Source: a bacterium (GTDB taxonomy: Bacteria; Hydrothermota; Tepidihabitantia; SM23-42; JAOAFX01). From it: a DNA stretch of 39,285 nt. Positions 14,674-23,310 of this stretch are shown piece after piece. The position numbers and the translations under genes were made by a program. The notes beneath the pieces were generated by a model. It was not told the DNA's origin. It made no database searches and saw only the letters and a list, made by a program, of their open reading frames with translations. The DNA lies in contig DASVHD010000013.1 in NCBI GenBank assembly GCA_036382775.1, forward strand, positions 1 to 39,285. The letters run 5' to 3'. How positions within the stretch are numbered: the first letter of the stretch is position 1; every line of letters starts with the position of its first letter.

Positions 14674-15726
14674 CTACTTACTAATTCCTGTCTTTTTCTC
14701 TTTACTGCCTGCTGTTGTTAACGCCAATTGTCCGCAGCCGGCCAGGATCTCCTGGCCGCGTGATTTGCGGGTCGTCACCGCGTGCTTTGAATCCATGAGT
14801 ACCTGTTCGATCTGTTCCAGCTTGGAAAGAGTGGGTGTTTTATAGGGCAGAGAAGGATGTTGGTTGTACGGGATCAGGTTGATCTTTGAAGGGATGTTTT
14901 TAAGCAGACGGAGCAGGAGCCGGGCGTCCCGGACGCGGTCATTAATGCCATCGATCACAACATATTCGAACGTGACCATGTGTTTTTTCTCGGAATATTC
15001 CCGGGCTAGTTTTAGGACTTCCCGCAGCGGGTTTTTTTTCGTCGCCGGCATCATGTTCTGGCGCTGTTGTTCGTCCGGGAAATTAAGCGATATCGCGAGT
15101 TTTGCCTTCAGCGGCGAATCGATCAGGCGCCTTAAGCCCTCGATCAGTCCGATCGTGGATACCGTGATGTGCCTCTGGCTGATGCTCAAGCCGATGGTTG
15201 CAGAAAGAATTCCGACCGCATCTTCGACTGCGGTCAGGTTATGGAGCGGCTCGCCCATTCCCATGAAGACTACGTTGCTGGTCGTGACCTCTTGATCAGT
15301 GTTCACAAGTTGTACCTGCTCGGCGATCTCATGGGCCAGCAGGTTCCGCTTAAACCCTAAAAGCGCGGTCGCGCAGAACTTGCAGCCCATGGCGCATCCG
15401 GCCTGGGTGGAAACGCAGATGGTTTGGCGTTTTGTTTCAGGGATGAAGACCGATTCGATCCGGCTGCGGTCGGTTAGCTTGAAAAGATATTTTTCCGTGC
15501 CGTCGGCGGAGCAGGCCGTCTGCTCTGTTTTCATTAAGTGGATATCAAAGCGTTCCGTCAGCAAAGCGCGCAGGTCTTTTGACAGATTGGTCATCTTCGC
15601 GAAATCCCCGGTATTTTTTTGCCATAGCCATTGGAAGACCTGCTGACCGCGGTACCGTTCCAGTCCCAGTTCGTTGAATTTTTCCTGCAGGCCGGAAAGC
15701 GTGTACTTTTTGATATTGTCTTTCAT
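14674..15726 (-). CDS. rlmN: 23S rRNA/tRNA adenine-C2 methyltransferase RlmN
   Basis: RlmN methylates A2503 of 23S rRNA and A37 of some tRNAs by a two-cysteine radical SAM mechanism. The 350-residue protein has GYxG-type N-terminal helix ('LGLERYRGQQVFQWLW'), the cluster motif C-x3-C-x2-C in 'AGCAMGCKFCAT', 'GMGEPLHN', 'ISQRHITVSTIGL', and the C-terminal methyl-accepting cysteine in 'EILAGCGQLA'. The last dozen residues (TTAGSKEKKTGISK) are encoded by a low-complexity stretch that continues past the stop. The start lies 7 nt after a TATACT box. Confidence 0.95.
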   Translation of the reverse strand: MKDNIKKYTLSGLQEKFNELGLERYRGQQVFQWLWQKNTGDFAKMTNLSKDLRALLTERFDIHLMKTEQTACSADGTEKYLFKLTDRSRIESVFIPETKRQTICVSTQAGCAMGCKFCATALLGFKRNLLAHEIAEQVQLVNTDQEVTTSNVVFMGMGEPLHNLTAVEDAVGILSATIGLSISQRHITVSTIGLIEGLRRLIDSPLKAKLAISLNFPDEQQRQNMMPATKKNPLREVLKLAREYSEKKHMVTFEYVVIDGINDRVRDARLLLRLLKNIPSKINLIPYNQHPSLPYKTPTLSKLEQIEQVLMDSKHAVTTRKSRGQEILAGCGQLALTTAGSKEKKTGISK

Positions 15727-15733
15727 TAGATGA

Positions 15734-15761
15734 AGTATAACTGGAAAAGATGATTTTTCAA
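15734..15761 (-). promoter_or_regulatory. Promoter of rlmN, leaderless type
   Basis: Minus-strand TTGAAA (15756-15761), 16-bp spacer, TATACT (15734-15739), 7 nt before ATG 15726. No Shine-Dalgarno lies between. Confidence 0.65.
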
Positions 15762-15793
15762 GAGACCTGAACGAGTATTTTGCAGTGAAAAAC

Positions 15794-18550
15794 CTAAAAT
15801 CCGACGGCGATGCCTATTTGAGCTCGGAACGGCCCGTTATAATTCGTCGGATCCGCGTACAGGTTCTTTATCGCCGCTACGTATTCATCCCGCAATTCGA
15901 CTCGTGAATTGATGCCGTCGTGGTTATAGTCGGCTTGCGGAGTATAAAAGAAGCTGGTCAGGGTGATAACATTGAAAGCATAAATGGACGGATCTGGATA
16001 GCCGATGTTGTCAGGTAGACCGGTCGTGGGGTAAACTTCAATGATCTGTTTAGTGTTGAACAGATTATATATTTGTCCGGTTACAGTTAACGCGACTGAG
16101 TTTATCCTGATTATTTTACTGCATTTCAGATCGACATTCACGTAACCGGGCAGCGTGTCTACCGTGTTAATATCGCTGATATAATCGCCATGGAGATTCT
16201 CGGTGGTGTATGGATGCCCGTCGTGGTATGCGCAGGCAATTGTGGTGGTCAATTCCTGGAGAGGTGAAATGGCATGGCGCCGCGGGAATCCATATTCGAT
16301 CAGGGCTTCTATCGTATTTCTTTCATCCCAGTCAACCGGGAATGAAAGAAGTCCGTTGTTTGTATTTAATGTGTCCGGATAATAGTAATCATCACCGCCA
16401 TGATAATAAGGCCATGGCTCCTGGGCTGTGGCTGACTGTAAATTATAACTGACCTGCAATTTCGAAAGAGTTGACAGCATTGCGGTAAAATTGAATTCAA
16501 CACCATTTATACTTCGTGTGCCGTTATTGTGATATTCGAAATAGGGGATAGGCAGGGCATTGACCGGCAGGAGTTCGATAAGGTCGTATGAGTTCTTTAA
16601 ATAGGTGTCAATTCCAAAAGTAAGTTTTTGTGAGATGCGGTGTTCAAGTCCGATCTCGTAAGCTACGGTTTTCTCCGGGTAAAGTGAAATATTGTTCAAT
16701 TTATCGTAACCGCGAACCGGGAATATCCAAACGGTAGCAGTGTCACCGGTATAGTAGAGGGCTTTGAAATCAGGATTCTTATTGTAGTGTCCATATGAAA
16801 GACGCAACTGCGTCCTGTCGGTTACCAGTATTCCCAGACCGAGCCGCGGTGAGATCCTCAGGAGATCATCAGCAGTGCTCGTGGTGGTGTCTAAAAAATC
16901 TCCCGGGTACCTGTGCCTGTACGCGCATGCTCGGGGATCAAGCCAGTCAAGACGCAGTCCTGCCTGGCCGGCGATCCGCTTAAGGTTGATTTTATCCTGG
17001 AGATAAAATGCAAAAGTCCGAGGCTGTCGTTTATAATACATAAAGAACGGACTATAGAACCAGGGCAATTGGTTTTCATAATACTTAATGTCATAATTGG
17101 TAAATTTTACGCCGCCTTGAAGATTGTTTACTTTCCCAAAAAAATGACTGATATCTAATCGTGTTTGCAGGTCATTATTTTGTCCATAGATCCAGCCGGG
17201 GAAATCACCGTAAGTGTAGAGGATACCTTCTATGCCATATGGATTACGGCGTAGTGCCTGGGCACCGCAATCTGTGCATTCCGTGTGATGGTTCTGGAGA
17301 CTGTCTCTAATAATATGGCGCGGCGAGAGTTCCGGGTTATCACTGATATTGTCAAGGTACTGGATAAGATGCTCTGCTTTTAGCCGGTAATCATCATACC
17401 ACTGCCTTCCGTTTTGTTTTTCCCATGCGTAATCCCGGTTGCCGTAGCAGTTGTCGCTGCTTGATAATCCCAGTTTCGCGGATATCATCGTTTTGCTGGC
17501 CACCTGATAATCGATTGCTGCTGACATAAGGCTGTTTTTCATTCGGTACATCGGTTTGTTTTTAAAATATTTGAATTCATTGCCGCCCTTTGTGTATGGA
17601 CTCCAAACAACATACTGGTCACGGGATTTAAATCCTGAAGCCGAGATCCTGCCTTTGGCGCCGGGTATTAAATAAGACACCTTACCGAACATGTGGTGAT
17701 CCATCCGGGGCGAGTACACTTTATATAAAGCCTTCTGGTATGCGTCGGTCAACGCCATGTCGGCTGACCCGAAATATCTGAATCTTTTCGCGATCGGTCC
17801 GCCAAGAGATAGATCGCACTTATTGTAACCATAATCAAGAGCTTTGCTGCTGAAAACCTTATCGCTATTTAGCCCAATATGGGCTGATGGCCGCGCGCCG
17901 CTATCCTTTGTCATGATATCAACGGTTCCTGATAGAGCGTTGCCATATTCAGCGTTGATGTTGTTGCACATAAGGGACATTCTATCAATCGATAACAAGC
18001 CCGGCAGGGATGATGAAGTACTACTGACCGCAATGCCGTCGACATAATATGAAATTTCGTCACTATTGCCGCCGCGCAGATGAAAACCTTGATCACTTTC
18101 AGTGACCCCGGGTTGGAGGGCAAGAATTTCGTTGAGGATAGATACAGGATACTTTTTAATGCCATTCGATGTCATTATTTGCACATTGCTGGTCTGTCCT
18201 GTAAAAAATAGATCCGCATTATAAACATGAGCCTCAAGATTAAGGAGGCTTGGTTTGAGTTTGATATCGAGATAATATACCTGCTGTGCTTGCAGTGAAA
18301 TGTTTATGCCGTACGGTGTAAAACCTAGAAAAGATATAAATATTTGATAATCTCCTACGTATATAAAGGGAAAAATAAATTCGCCAGCGCTGTCTGTTTC
18401 TGTAAATATTTCAAGATCTTCAATATGTAGATGGACACCGGTAAGAGGTTCACCAGTTTCATCATCTGTAGCTTTACCCCGGATTGTGCTGTAGTATCCA
18501 GCATGGAGAAAAAGTATCAAAGAGAAAAACAGGGATAAGGCTTTAAACAT
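15794..18550 (-). CDS. TonB-dependent outer-membrane receptor
   Basis: A 918-residue outer-membrane protein. Residues 1-18 are a signal peptide (MFKALSLFFSLILFLHAGYY). Residues ~20-100 are a carboxypeptidase-regulatory-like/CarboxypepD_reg domain ('IRGKATDDETGEPLTGVHL'). Residues ~115-215 are the plug ('YPVSILNEILALQPGVTE', 'FHLRGGNSDEISYYVDGI', 'NINAEYGNALSGTVDIMTK'). The remainder is a long beta-barrel with alternating aromatic strands, ending in a terminal phenylalanine as outer-membrane barrels do. The cargo is unknown. No SusD-like partner gene is adjacent, which argues against a polysaccharide-uptake pair. AGGAGGATGA precedes the ATG, and a perfect promoter lies upstream. Confidence 0.9.
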   Translation of the reverse strand: MFKALSLFFSLILFLHAGYYSTIRGKATDDETGEPLTGVHLHIEDLEIFTETDSAGEFIFPFIYVGDYQIFISFLGFTPYGINISLQAQQVYYLDIKLKPSLLNLEAHVYNADLFFTGQTSNVQIMTSNGIKKYPVSILNEILALQPGVTESDQGFHLRGGNSDEISYYVDGIAVSSTSSSLPGLLSIDRMSLMCNNINAEYGNALSGTVDIMTKDSGARPSAHIGLNSDKVFSSKALDYGYNKCDLSLGGPIAKRFRYFGSADMALTDAYQKALYKVYSPRMDHHMFGKVSYLIPGAKGRISASGFKSRDQYVVWSPYTKGGNEFKYFKNKPMYRMKNSLMSAAIDYQVASKTMISAKLGLSSSDNCYGNRDYAWEKQNGRQWYDDYRLKAEHLIQYLDNISDNPELSPRHIIRDSLQNHHTECTDCGAQALRRNPYGIEGILYTYGDFPGWIYGQNNDLQTRLDISHFFGKVNNLQGGVKFTNYDIKYYENQLPWFYSPFFMYYKRQPRTFAFYLQDKINLKRIAGQAGLRLDWLDPRACAYRHRYPGDFLDTTTSTADDLLRISPRLGLGILVTDRTQLRLSYGHYNKNPDFKALYYTGDTATVWIFPVRGYDKLNNISLYPEKTVAYEIGLEHRISQKLTFGIDTYLKNSYDLIELLPVNALPIPYFEYHNNGTRSINGVEFNFTAMLSTLSKLQVSYNLQSATAQEPWPYYHGGDDYYYPDTLNTNNGLLSFPVDWDERNTIEALIEYGFPRRHAISPLQELTTTIACAYHDGHPYTTENLHGDYISDINTVDTLPGYVNVDLKCSKIIRINSVALTVTGQIYNLFNTKQIIEVYPTTGLPDNIGYPDPSIYAFNVITLTSFFYTPQADYNHDGINSRVELRDEYVAAIKNLYADPTNYNGPFRAQIGIAVGF

Positions 18551-18568
18551 TCATCCTCCTGATGGCAT

Positions 18569-18597
18569 ATTATATTGTCGATTCAATGCGCTGTCAA
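18569..18597 (-). promoter_or_regulatory. Promoter of the TonB-dependent receptor
   Basis: Minus-strand TTGACA (18592-18597), 17-bp spacer, TATAAT (18569-18574). The box is 18 bp before the ATG, leaving room for the AGGAGGATGA ribosome site, so this transcript has a short leader. Confidence 0.75.
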
Positions 18598-18666
18598 GTC
18601 GTTGCCACGTAAATTCATCCCTCTTATGTATCCAGCATTATCCCCCTCCCTAACCCTCCTCCTACA

Positions 18667-18776
18667 GGACTCCAGTTATCCCTCACCCCTACCCTCTCCC
18701 TTTTCAAGGGAGAGGATTAAGGTGAGGGTTTAGTCTTTGATGCTGCCCTCGAGGGGGGAGGATAAAGGAGGGGGTG
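18667..18776 (-). repeat. Dispersed hairpin repeat, copy A (reverse orientation)
   Basis: Part of the 355-bp gap 18551-18905. On the minus strand it reads CACCCCCTCC..., a CCCTCGAGGG palindrome region, GCAGCATCAAAGACTAAACC, then a nested hairpin made of CCCTCACC/GGTGAGGG outside CCTCTCCC/GGGAGAGG, and ends ATAACTGGAGTCC. The sequence matches the copies at 31662, 37876, 39001 and 39168 with few differences. The rest of the gap holds only pyrimidine-rich sequence and the two promoters. Confidence 0.85.
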
Positions 18777-18856
18777 AATTGTCGCCATCAAGGGGGAGGT
18801 TTTATTGTAGAAAAAACAGAACAAGCGGAGAAGAATCCGGCTGTTTTGTTGCCCTC

Positions 18857-18884
18857 TTGACATGGAATGTCAGGGGCTTATAAT
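18857..18884 (+). promoter_or_regulatory. Promoter of the nitroreductase-like gene
   Basis: TTGACA (18857-18862), 16-bp spacer, TATAAT (18879-18884), both perfect. A GGAGG at about 18897-18901 precedes ATG 18906, so this mRNA has a short Shine-Dalgarno leader. Confidence 0.75.
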
Positions 18885-18905
18885 TTAACAGAAACTGGAG
18901 GCGTT

Positions 18906-20417
18906 ATGGAAAGAAGAAAGTTTTTAAAGATCCTGCTTGCCGGCGGCGCCGGCGCCATGTTGAATTACAAAAAAGCTCTTGCCGGCAACCTGCCGGTTTT
19001 GTTCCCGGATGCGCGCGCATTACCACCGGTCCAGATCAATACTTTTTCTTCCGAGATCGTCATGAACAGCCGCAGGTCGTATCACGGCAGTTACAGCGGA
19101 TCGCTTTCCGACCAGATCCTGGGGAATATCCTCTGGGCCGCTTCCAAGGCGCCCATGGTCGGTTCGAACCGGATCATCTACGCGGCGCGGTCAGACAATG
19201 TTTACCGCTATGACGAGGTCGCTCATGATATTATCGTGCACCTCAGCGGTAATCACAAGTCTGAAGCCGCCACTGCGTTTGAAGTGGGGGTTGCCAGCGA
19301 CCTGGCCGAGGACGCGGGCGCGGCATTGCACTTTGGGCACCTGGCTTCGGTCGCGTTCTGGACAAGCACGAGCAGCCAGCCGTCAGGCTGTCCCAAGGAA
19401 AGCGCGACAACGTACGCCAACAGCAACTGGAGCCCGGCGTACACGGTACAGATGGTCAATTGCTACGGCCTGATGGGAACTGTAAGCGGCATTACGAACT
19501 CACTCGTCGCGATATCTTCGGACGGTAGCCTGCCTGATCCATCGACTGACGGGACCGTGCTGCTGGAAAACGGGTTGTCGGGTTTGATCTACGGCAGTGA
19601 TTTCGATTCCACCGAACTGACCCTTAATGAACTCTCCCAGCTTGCCTGGGCATCGTACGGCAATAATCCGCACATGACGACCAATAACCGGGCTGGCCTG
19701 GTGGCTGCATCGGCCGTGGCGAATTTTTACCTCACGGGTCATATCTACATCGTACGGTCAGAGGGCGTTGAACGCTACCACATCCGCCTGCCGTCGGGAG
19801 GAGTGACCACCAGGGACCACCGCATCGAGCGGGTAACGACCGGTGACCGCAGGTCTAACCTGCGCGCGGCGGTCGCGCGTATTCCGCAGTCCGCCCCCGA
19901 TTATTATGTTTTCTGCGCTACCACGGCAAGCCGCTGGCAGCTCATCGAGGCGGGTTATGCCGGAGCCGGCGCGCTACTGCAGGCGGCATCCTTGAGCCTG
20001 CAGGGTCATTTCACGTGCAATTTCAACTCATCGGAACGGACCGCCATTATCAGCGCTCTGGGTATCCCCGCGGCCGATCTGCCGCTGCTGGTATTTTCAG
20101 CCGGTCATCAGCTTGTGGGAATAAAAGAGCACGAGCAGGGCAAAGCCGGCACTAAGATCAGGGTCCAGCCTAATCCGTTCTCCCATACGGCCAGGATCAC
20201 TTACGAATTGACATTACCATCAGCGGTCACAGTCGCGATCTACGACGGAGCGGGCAAGTGCTTGCGTAAATATGCGAACAACCGGCAAAAGGCGGGTCAG
20301 CACGCTGTCATATGGGATGGCACTGACCAGAAAGAACGTGCCGTGGCGCCGGGAAATTACTACGTAGTGGTCAGGACGAGAAAGGGAGAGTACCGCCACA
20401 AGATCGTCAAGTCCTGA
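18906..20417 (+). CDS. Tat-exported tandem nitroreductase/SagB-like protein with sorting domain
   Basis: A 503-residue protein. The N-terminus MERRKFLKILLAGGAGAM is a twin-arginine signal, used for exporting folded, cofactor-bearing proteins. Residues ~45-230 resemble an FMN-binding nitroreductase/SagB domain ('NSRRSYHGSYSGSLSDQILGNILWAA' region, with R-R-S). A second, weaker copy follows: 'LTLNELSQLAWASYGNNP', then 'YHIRLPSGG' and 'AGYAGAGALLQAASLSLQG', which matches the late FMN-contact helix. The last ~80 residues are the sorting/FlgD-Ig-like domain ('VQPNPFSHTARITYEL', 'WDGTDQKERAVAPGNYYV'). The combination predicts a flavoprotein carried to the cell surface. Substrate unknown. ATG 18906 is chosen for its GGAGG and the Tat signal; the frame opens earlier at 18867, inside the promoter. 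Confidence 0.82.
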   Translation: MERRKFLKILLAGGAGAMLNYKKALAGNLPVLFPDARALPPVQINTFSSEIVMNSRRSYHGSYSGSLSDQILGNILWAASKAPMVGSNRIIYAARSDNVYRYDEVAHDIIVHLSGNHKSEAATAFEVGVASDLAEDAGAALHFGHLASVAFWTSTSSQPSGCPKESATTYANSNWSPAYTVQMVNCYGLMGTVSGITNSLVAISSDGSLPDPSTDGTVLLENGLSGLIYGSDFDSTELTLNELSQLAWASYGNNPHMTTNNRAGLVAASAVANFYLTGHIYIVRSEGVERYHIRLPSGGVTTRDHRIERVTTGDRRSNLRAAVARIPQSAPDYYVFCATTASRWQLIEAGYAGAGALLQAASLSLQGHFTCNFNSSERTAIISALGIPAADLPLLVFSAGHQLVGIKEHEQGKAGTKIRVQPNPFSHTARITYELTLPSAVTVAIYDGAGKCLRKYANNRQKAGQHAVIWDGTDQKERAVAPGNYYVVVRTRKGEYRHKIVKS

Positions 20418-20441
20418 AACCGCGCGCATTATTGACGATGC

Positions 20442-20469
20442 TTGACACGATTGCATATGAGGGTATAAT
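20442..20469 (+). promoter_or_regulatory. Promoter of the PAS protein gene, leaderless type
   Basis: TTGACA (20442-20447), 16-bp spacer, TATAAT (20464-20469), both perfect. The first ATG (20473) is only 3 nt past the -10 and would lie upstream of the expected transcript start; the next in-frame ATG (20479) is 9 nt past it. Confidence 0.75.
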
Positions 20470-20478
20470 TTTATGAAA

Positions 20479-22149
20479 ATGAAGAAGATAAAAAAGCCAG
20501 GGACCAAGCGACAAAAAGGGAAGTACTCGGCTCGCGTGCCCCGCCGGAGAACGCAGACCAGGAAAGCCATCAAGAAAAAAACTGCATTGAGCGCGGCGGA
20601 AACGCTGCGTTTAATGTTCAGTTCGGATCAGGGATTGAAATTGCTTTTTCAGAATGTCAATGATATCATCGCCTTTACGGACAAGAACGGTAAGATCCTT
20701 GAGATTAACCGGAAAGTCAAGGAGGTGATAGGTTACACTCCGGATGAATTGAAAGGGCGGACCATATTCGATTTCAGTCTCTTTGACAATAAAAACCTGG
20801 GCACGATAAGATCCCAGGTGCGGAAGGTCGGTAGGACCGGCACATTCCGTTCAGAACAGGGCCGGGACGTCCACATCATGGAATACGCGTTAAGATGCAA
20901 GAACGGCAGAACGGTATATGTCGAGGCGAACTCGCGCCGGTACGGGGTCAAGGGCAGCGATCCGGTCATGGTGACCGTCGTGCGCGATATCACGGAGCGG
21001 AAGAAGGTCGAGCGCTCGCTGCAGGTGATAAATGAAAGGCTCAAGGCATTCATGGCATCGGCCAACGAGGGTTTAGTACTGTTCGACGCAGACCTGAACG
21101 TGGTCGATGTGAACGACTACCTGCTGGACGTGTTCGGCGGTAAAAAAGAGAAGGCGCTGGGCGCCAGCATATATGATATCAACTATGATGTGTATGAGAC
21201 CGGCCGGTACGAAAAATACAAGAGGGTGATCGAAACGGGAAAACCGATCAGCCATGAGATCCAGACACCGAGCTATTTGGGGAACAAATACTTGTCGATC
21301 AAAGCTTTCAAGGTCGGGAACGGGCTGGGCATGGTCATCCGCGATATCACGAGCGGAAGGAAGATGGAAAAAGAGCTGCGCGAAAGCGAACAGCGGTTCC
21401 GGATCTTATACGAAACCATTCATGCCGGCGTCATCGTCCATACGGCGGACGGCCTTGTGACCCATATCAATAAACCGGGCTGCCGGATGCTCAGCGTGAA
21501 TGAATGTACGGACGACGTGCACCTGGAATCGATATTCAAGATCGTAGACAAAGACGGAAAAAGCCTGCCGAGCAGCAAGCATCCGTCGTTCGTCGTCCTG
21601 CGCACGGGTAAAGCAGTAGAACAGGCGGTGAGATGCGTCCGAATCGCCGGCACCGATGATACACGGTGGTTGATCATCAATGCCGACCCGATATTTGACA
21701 TGGGAACCAAAAAGATCGAAGAGATCATCCTGACCTTTTTCGATATTTCGGACCGCAAGAACGTCGAACAGGCTCTGAAGGAGAGCGAGGAACGTTACCG
21801 GCACATGTTTGAGCATAGTCCGGTTGGTGTCGGAATTGCAACTCTTGATGGGCATGTAATCACCGCGAACAGGGCGATGCTCGATATTGCTGGTTACACC
21901 CTGGAAAGTTTCAAAAAAGTCAACCTGTCTGATACCTATGTTAACAGCGAGGATCGTCAGGCGTTAGTTCAGATCCTGGAAAAGACGGGTTCGGTCACAA
22001 ATTTCCAAACCCGGTTAAGGCGAAAAGATGGTACTGAGTATGATGCGCTTTTAAGCATCGCTCGAATCACCATTCAGGGCAAGGAATATATGCAAACGAT
22101 CTGCCAGGTTATCACCGGCGACGTCCGTAGTTCCCTAAAAAAAGAATAG
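20479..22149 (+). CDS. Multi-PAS sensory protein without an output domain
   Basis: A 556-residue cytosolic protein. A very basic N-terminus (~35 residues rich in K and R) is followed by four PAS domains, each starting with a helix-linker: 'LKLLFQNVNDIIAFTDKNGKILEINRK' region near residue 55, then 'LKAFMASANEGLVLFDADLNVVDVND', 'RFRILYETIHAGVIVHTADG' and 'RYRHMFEHSPVGVGIATLDG'. PAC-type ends such as 'VVRDITERKKVE', 'MVIRDITSGRKME' and 'TFFDISDRKNVE' join them. After the fourth PAS the protein stops within ~10 residues, so no HisKA/HATPase, GGDEF or HTH is present. No cofactor residue can be assigned. It could be a truncated kinase or a PAS scaffold. It is convergent with the CDF transporter gene. 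Confidence 0.85.
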   Translation: MKKIKKPGTKRQKGKYSARVPRRRTQTRKAIKKKTALSAAETLRLMFSSDQGLKLLFQNVNDIIAFTDKNGKILEINRKVKEVIGYTPDELKGRTIFDFSLFDNKNLGTIRSQVRKVGRTGTFRSEQGRDVHIMEYALRCKNGRTVYVEANSRRYGVKGSDPVMVTVVRDITERKKVERSLQVINERLKAFMASANEGLVLFDADLNVVDVNDYLLDVFGGKKEKALGASIYDINYDVYETGRYEKYKRVIETGKPISHEIQTPSYLGNKYLSIKAFKVGNGLGMVIRDITSGRKMEKELRESEQRFRILYETIHAGVIVHTADGLVTHINKPGCRMLSVNECTDDVHLESIFKIVDKDGKSLPSSKHPSFVVLRTGKAVEQAVRCVRIAGTDDTRWLIINADPIFDMGTKKIEEIILTFFDISDRKNVEQALKESEERYRHMFEHSPVGVGIATLDGHVITANRAMLDIAGYTLESFKKVNLSDTYVNSEDRQALVQILEKTGSVTNFQTRLRRKDGTEYDALLSIARITIQGKEYMQTICQVITGDVRSSLKKE

Positions 22150-22168
22150 GTTGTTCGGTTTGGAAGTA

Positions 22169-22200
22169 GGCAGGGAAGGGGTTTTTATTTTTCCCTTGCC
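22169..22200. terminator. Candidate bidirectional terminator between convergent genes
   Basis: GGCAGGGAA (22169-22177) pairs with TTCCCTTGCC (22191-22200) around a T-rich loop between the PAS gene stop and the CDF gene stop, which lies inside the right arm. The stem has one bulge, and the U-tract lies in the loop rather than after it, so efficiency is uncertain. Confidence 0.35.
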
Positions 22201-23078
22201 GGATGGTAGTGCACGTAAACCCGTTTCAATAGATTGATCCCTTGATGCAATGCGCGTTCAACCTCCATTGCGATCGCGTCTCCTTTTTTGACGCTGAGTG
22301 AACCTTCAATTCCGATCGTGACGTTTATCACCAGGTAAGGCCCGAACCGGTGCGTCTGTATTTCTTCGATTTCCTTTATACCCGCGATCGGTTTTAGTAT
22401 TTGTATGACCTGCTGGTTCAATTCTTTTCCGGGGACCGTATCCATGAGGTCCTGCGAAGACGCGCGCAAGATCGTGATCCCCGTATGCAGTATAACCAGC
22501 GCCACGATCGCTCCGGCCAGTGGATCTACCCATGGTAATCCGATGCGACCCACGAAGATGCCGATGCTGGCCGCGGAAGCGGCGAAAATATCGTTGCGAT
22601 GGTCATAGGCGAGCGCCAGGACCGCGGGATTGTTGGTCTTGCGGCCGATCCGCCGCGTGATTATAACCATGACGATCTTCACCGCCACGGTGAACAGCGC
22701 GACGACGAGAGCCCATGCTGAAGCGCCGTTGGAAGTGCTTTGTCCGGCATACAGGTCATATACTTTATTAGTAGCGTCCCAGAATATTGCCATCGCCGTG
22801 GTTATGACGAACGCGCCCACGACCAGTGCAGCGATGCTTTCGAACTGGCTGTGGCCATAAGGATGTTCATGGTCCGCCGGTTTGCGGGCCAGCATCATGA
22901 ATATCCGGACGACAACATAATAGGCGACATCCGATGTCGAGTTGATGCCGTCCGACAGCAACGCCGGGCTGTGACCGGTTATACCGGTGGCAACTTTCAG
23001 CGCTGCCAGCAGGATGTTCGTCCCCAGTCCGAGGTTCACGGCAAACAGGCTGCTGCGTTCGCGGTGCGTTATCTCCAT
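22185..23078 (-). CDS. Cation diffusion facilitator (CDF) metal exporter, possibly Mn-type
   Basis: A 297-residue inner-membrane transporter with six predicted membrane helices and a cytosolic C-terminal domain. The transport-site helix II reads LLSDGINSTSD, with two aspartates but asparagine where zinc CDFs have histidine. Helix V reads LAYDHRNDIFA. The combination DG-N-x-x-x-D with DHRND is closer to manganese/iron CDFs than to zinc ones. A KPADHEHPYGHSQFES loop between helices II and III, and a C-terminal HYHP, are normal for the family. The start lies 8 nt after a TATAAT box. Confidence 0.9.
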   Translation of the reverse strand: MEITHRERSSLFAVNLGLGTNILLAALKVATGITGHSPALLSDGINSTSDVAYYVVVRIFMMLARKPADHEHPYGHSQFESIAALVVGAFVITTAMAIFWDATNKVYDLYAGQSTSNGASAWALVVALFTVAVKIVMVIITRRIGRKTNNPAVLALAYDHRNDIFAASAASIGIFVGRIGLPWVDPLAGAIVALVILHTGITILRASSQDLMDTVPGKELNQQVIQILKPIAGIKEIEEIQTHRFGPYLVINVTIGIEGSLSVKKGDAIAMEVERALHQGINLLKRVYVHYHPAREK

Positions 23079-23086
23079 ATAATACT

Positions 23087-23115
23087 ATTATATTGTTTTC
23101 TGGAGTTGAAGTCAA
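23087..23115 (-). promoter_or_regulatory. Promoter of the CDF transporter, leaderless type
   Basis: Minus-strand TTGACT (23110-23115), 17-bp spacer, TATAAT (23087-23092), then 8 nt to ATG 23078, without a ribosome site. Confidence 0.7.
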
Positions 23116-23158
23116 TGCATAAAAATCTCCATAATCGTTCAAAACCTGGTGGAAAAAA

Positions 23159-23235
23159 TGTAGCCGCAACCTTTAGGTTGCGAAATTACTTTAGATTTCA
23201 TTAGATCTTTACGCAGGCTAAAGCCTGCGGCTACA
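23159..23235. repeat. 77-bp double-hairpin palindromic element
   Basis: The ends are inverted (TGTAGCCGCA ... TGCGGCTACA). Each half contains its own hairpin with loop TTTA: CGCAACC/GGTTGCG on the left and, read on the other strand, CGCAGGC/GCCTGCG on the right. The stem differences between halves are compensatory. It lies in the 472-bp gap between the CDF and CHAT genes. Confidence 0.75.
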
Positions 23236-23250
23236 ACTTAAAAAAAATTA

Positions 23251-23275
23251 AACTGGTGTCCCTGCGGGATATGCT
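23251..23275 (+). repeat. Fragment matching the tail of the 118-bp hairpin repeat
   Basis: The words AACTGGTGTCCCTGCGGGAT and ATGCT match the end of copy B (ACTGGTGTCCCCGTGGGATA, then CGCT), whereas the hairpin part is absent. It may be a decayed copy or the target-side flank of the element. Confidence 0.45.
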
Positions 23276-23310
23276 CCCATCTGATTTTCTGATGCTATAA
23301 TGCTATGGAA

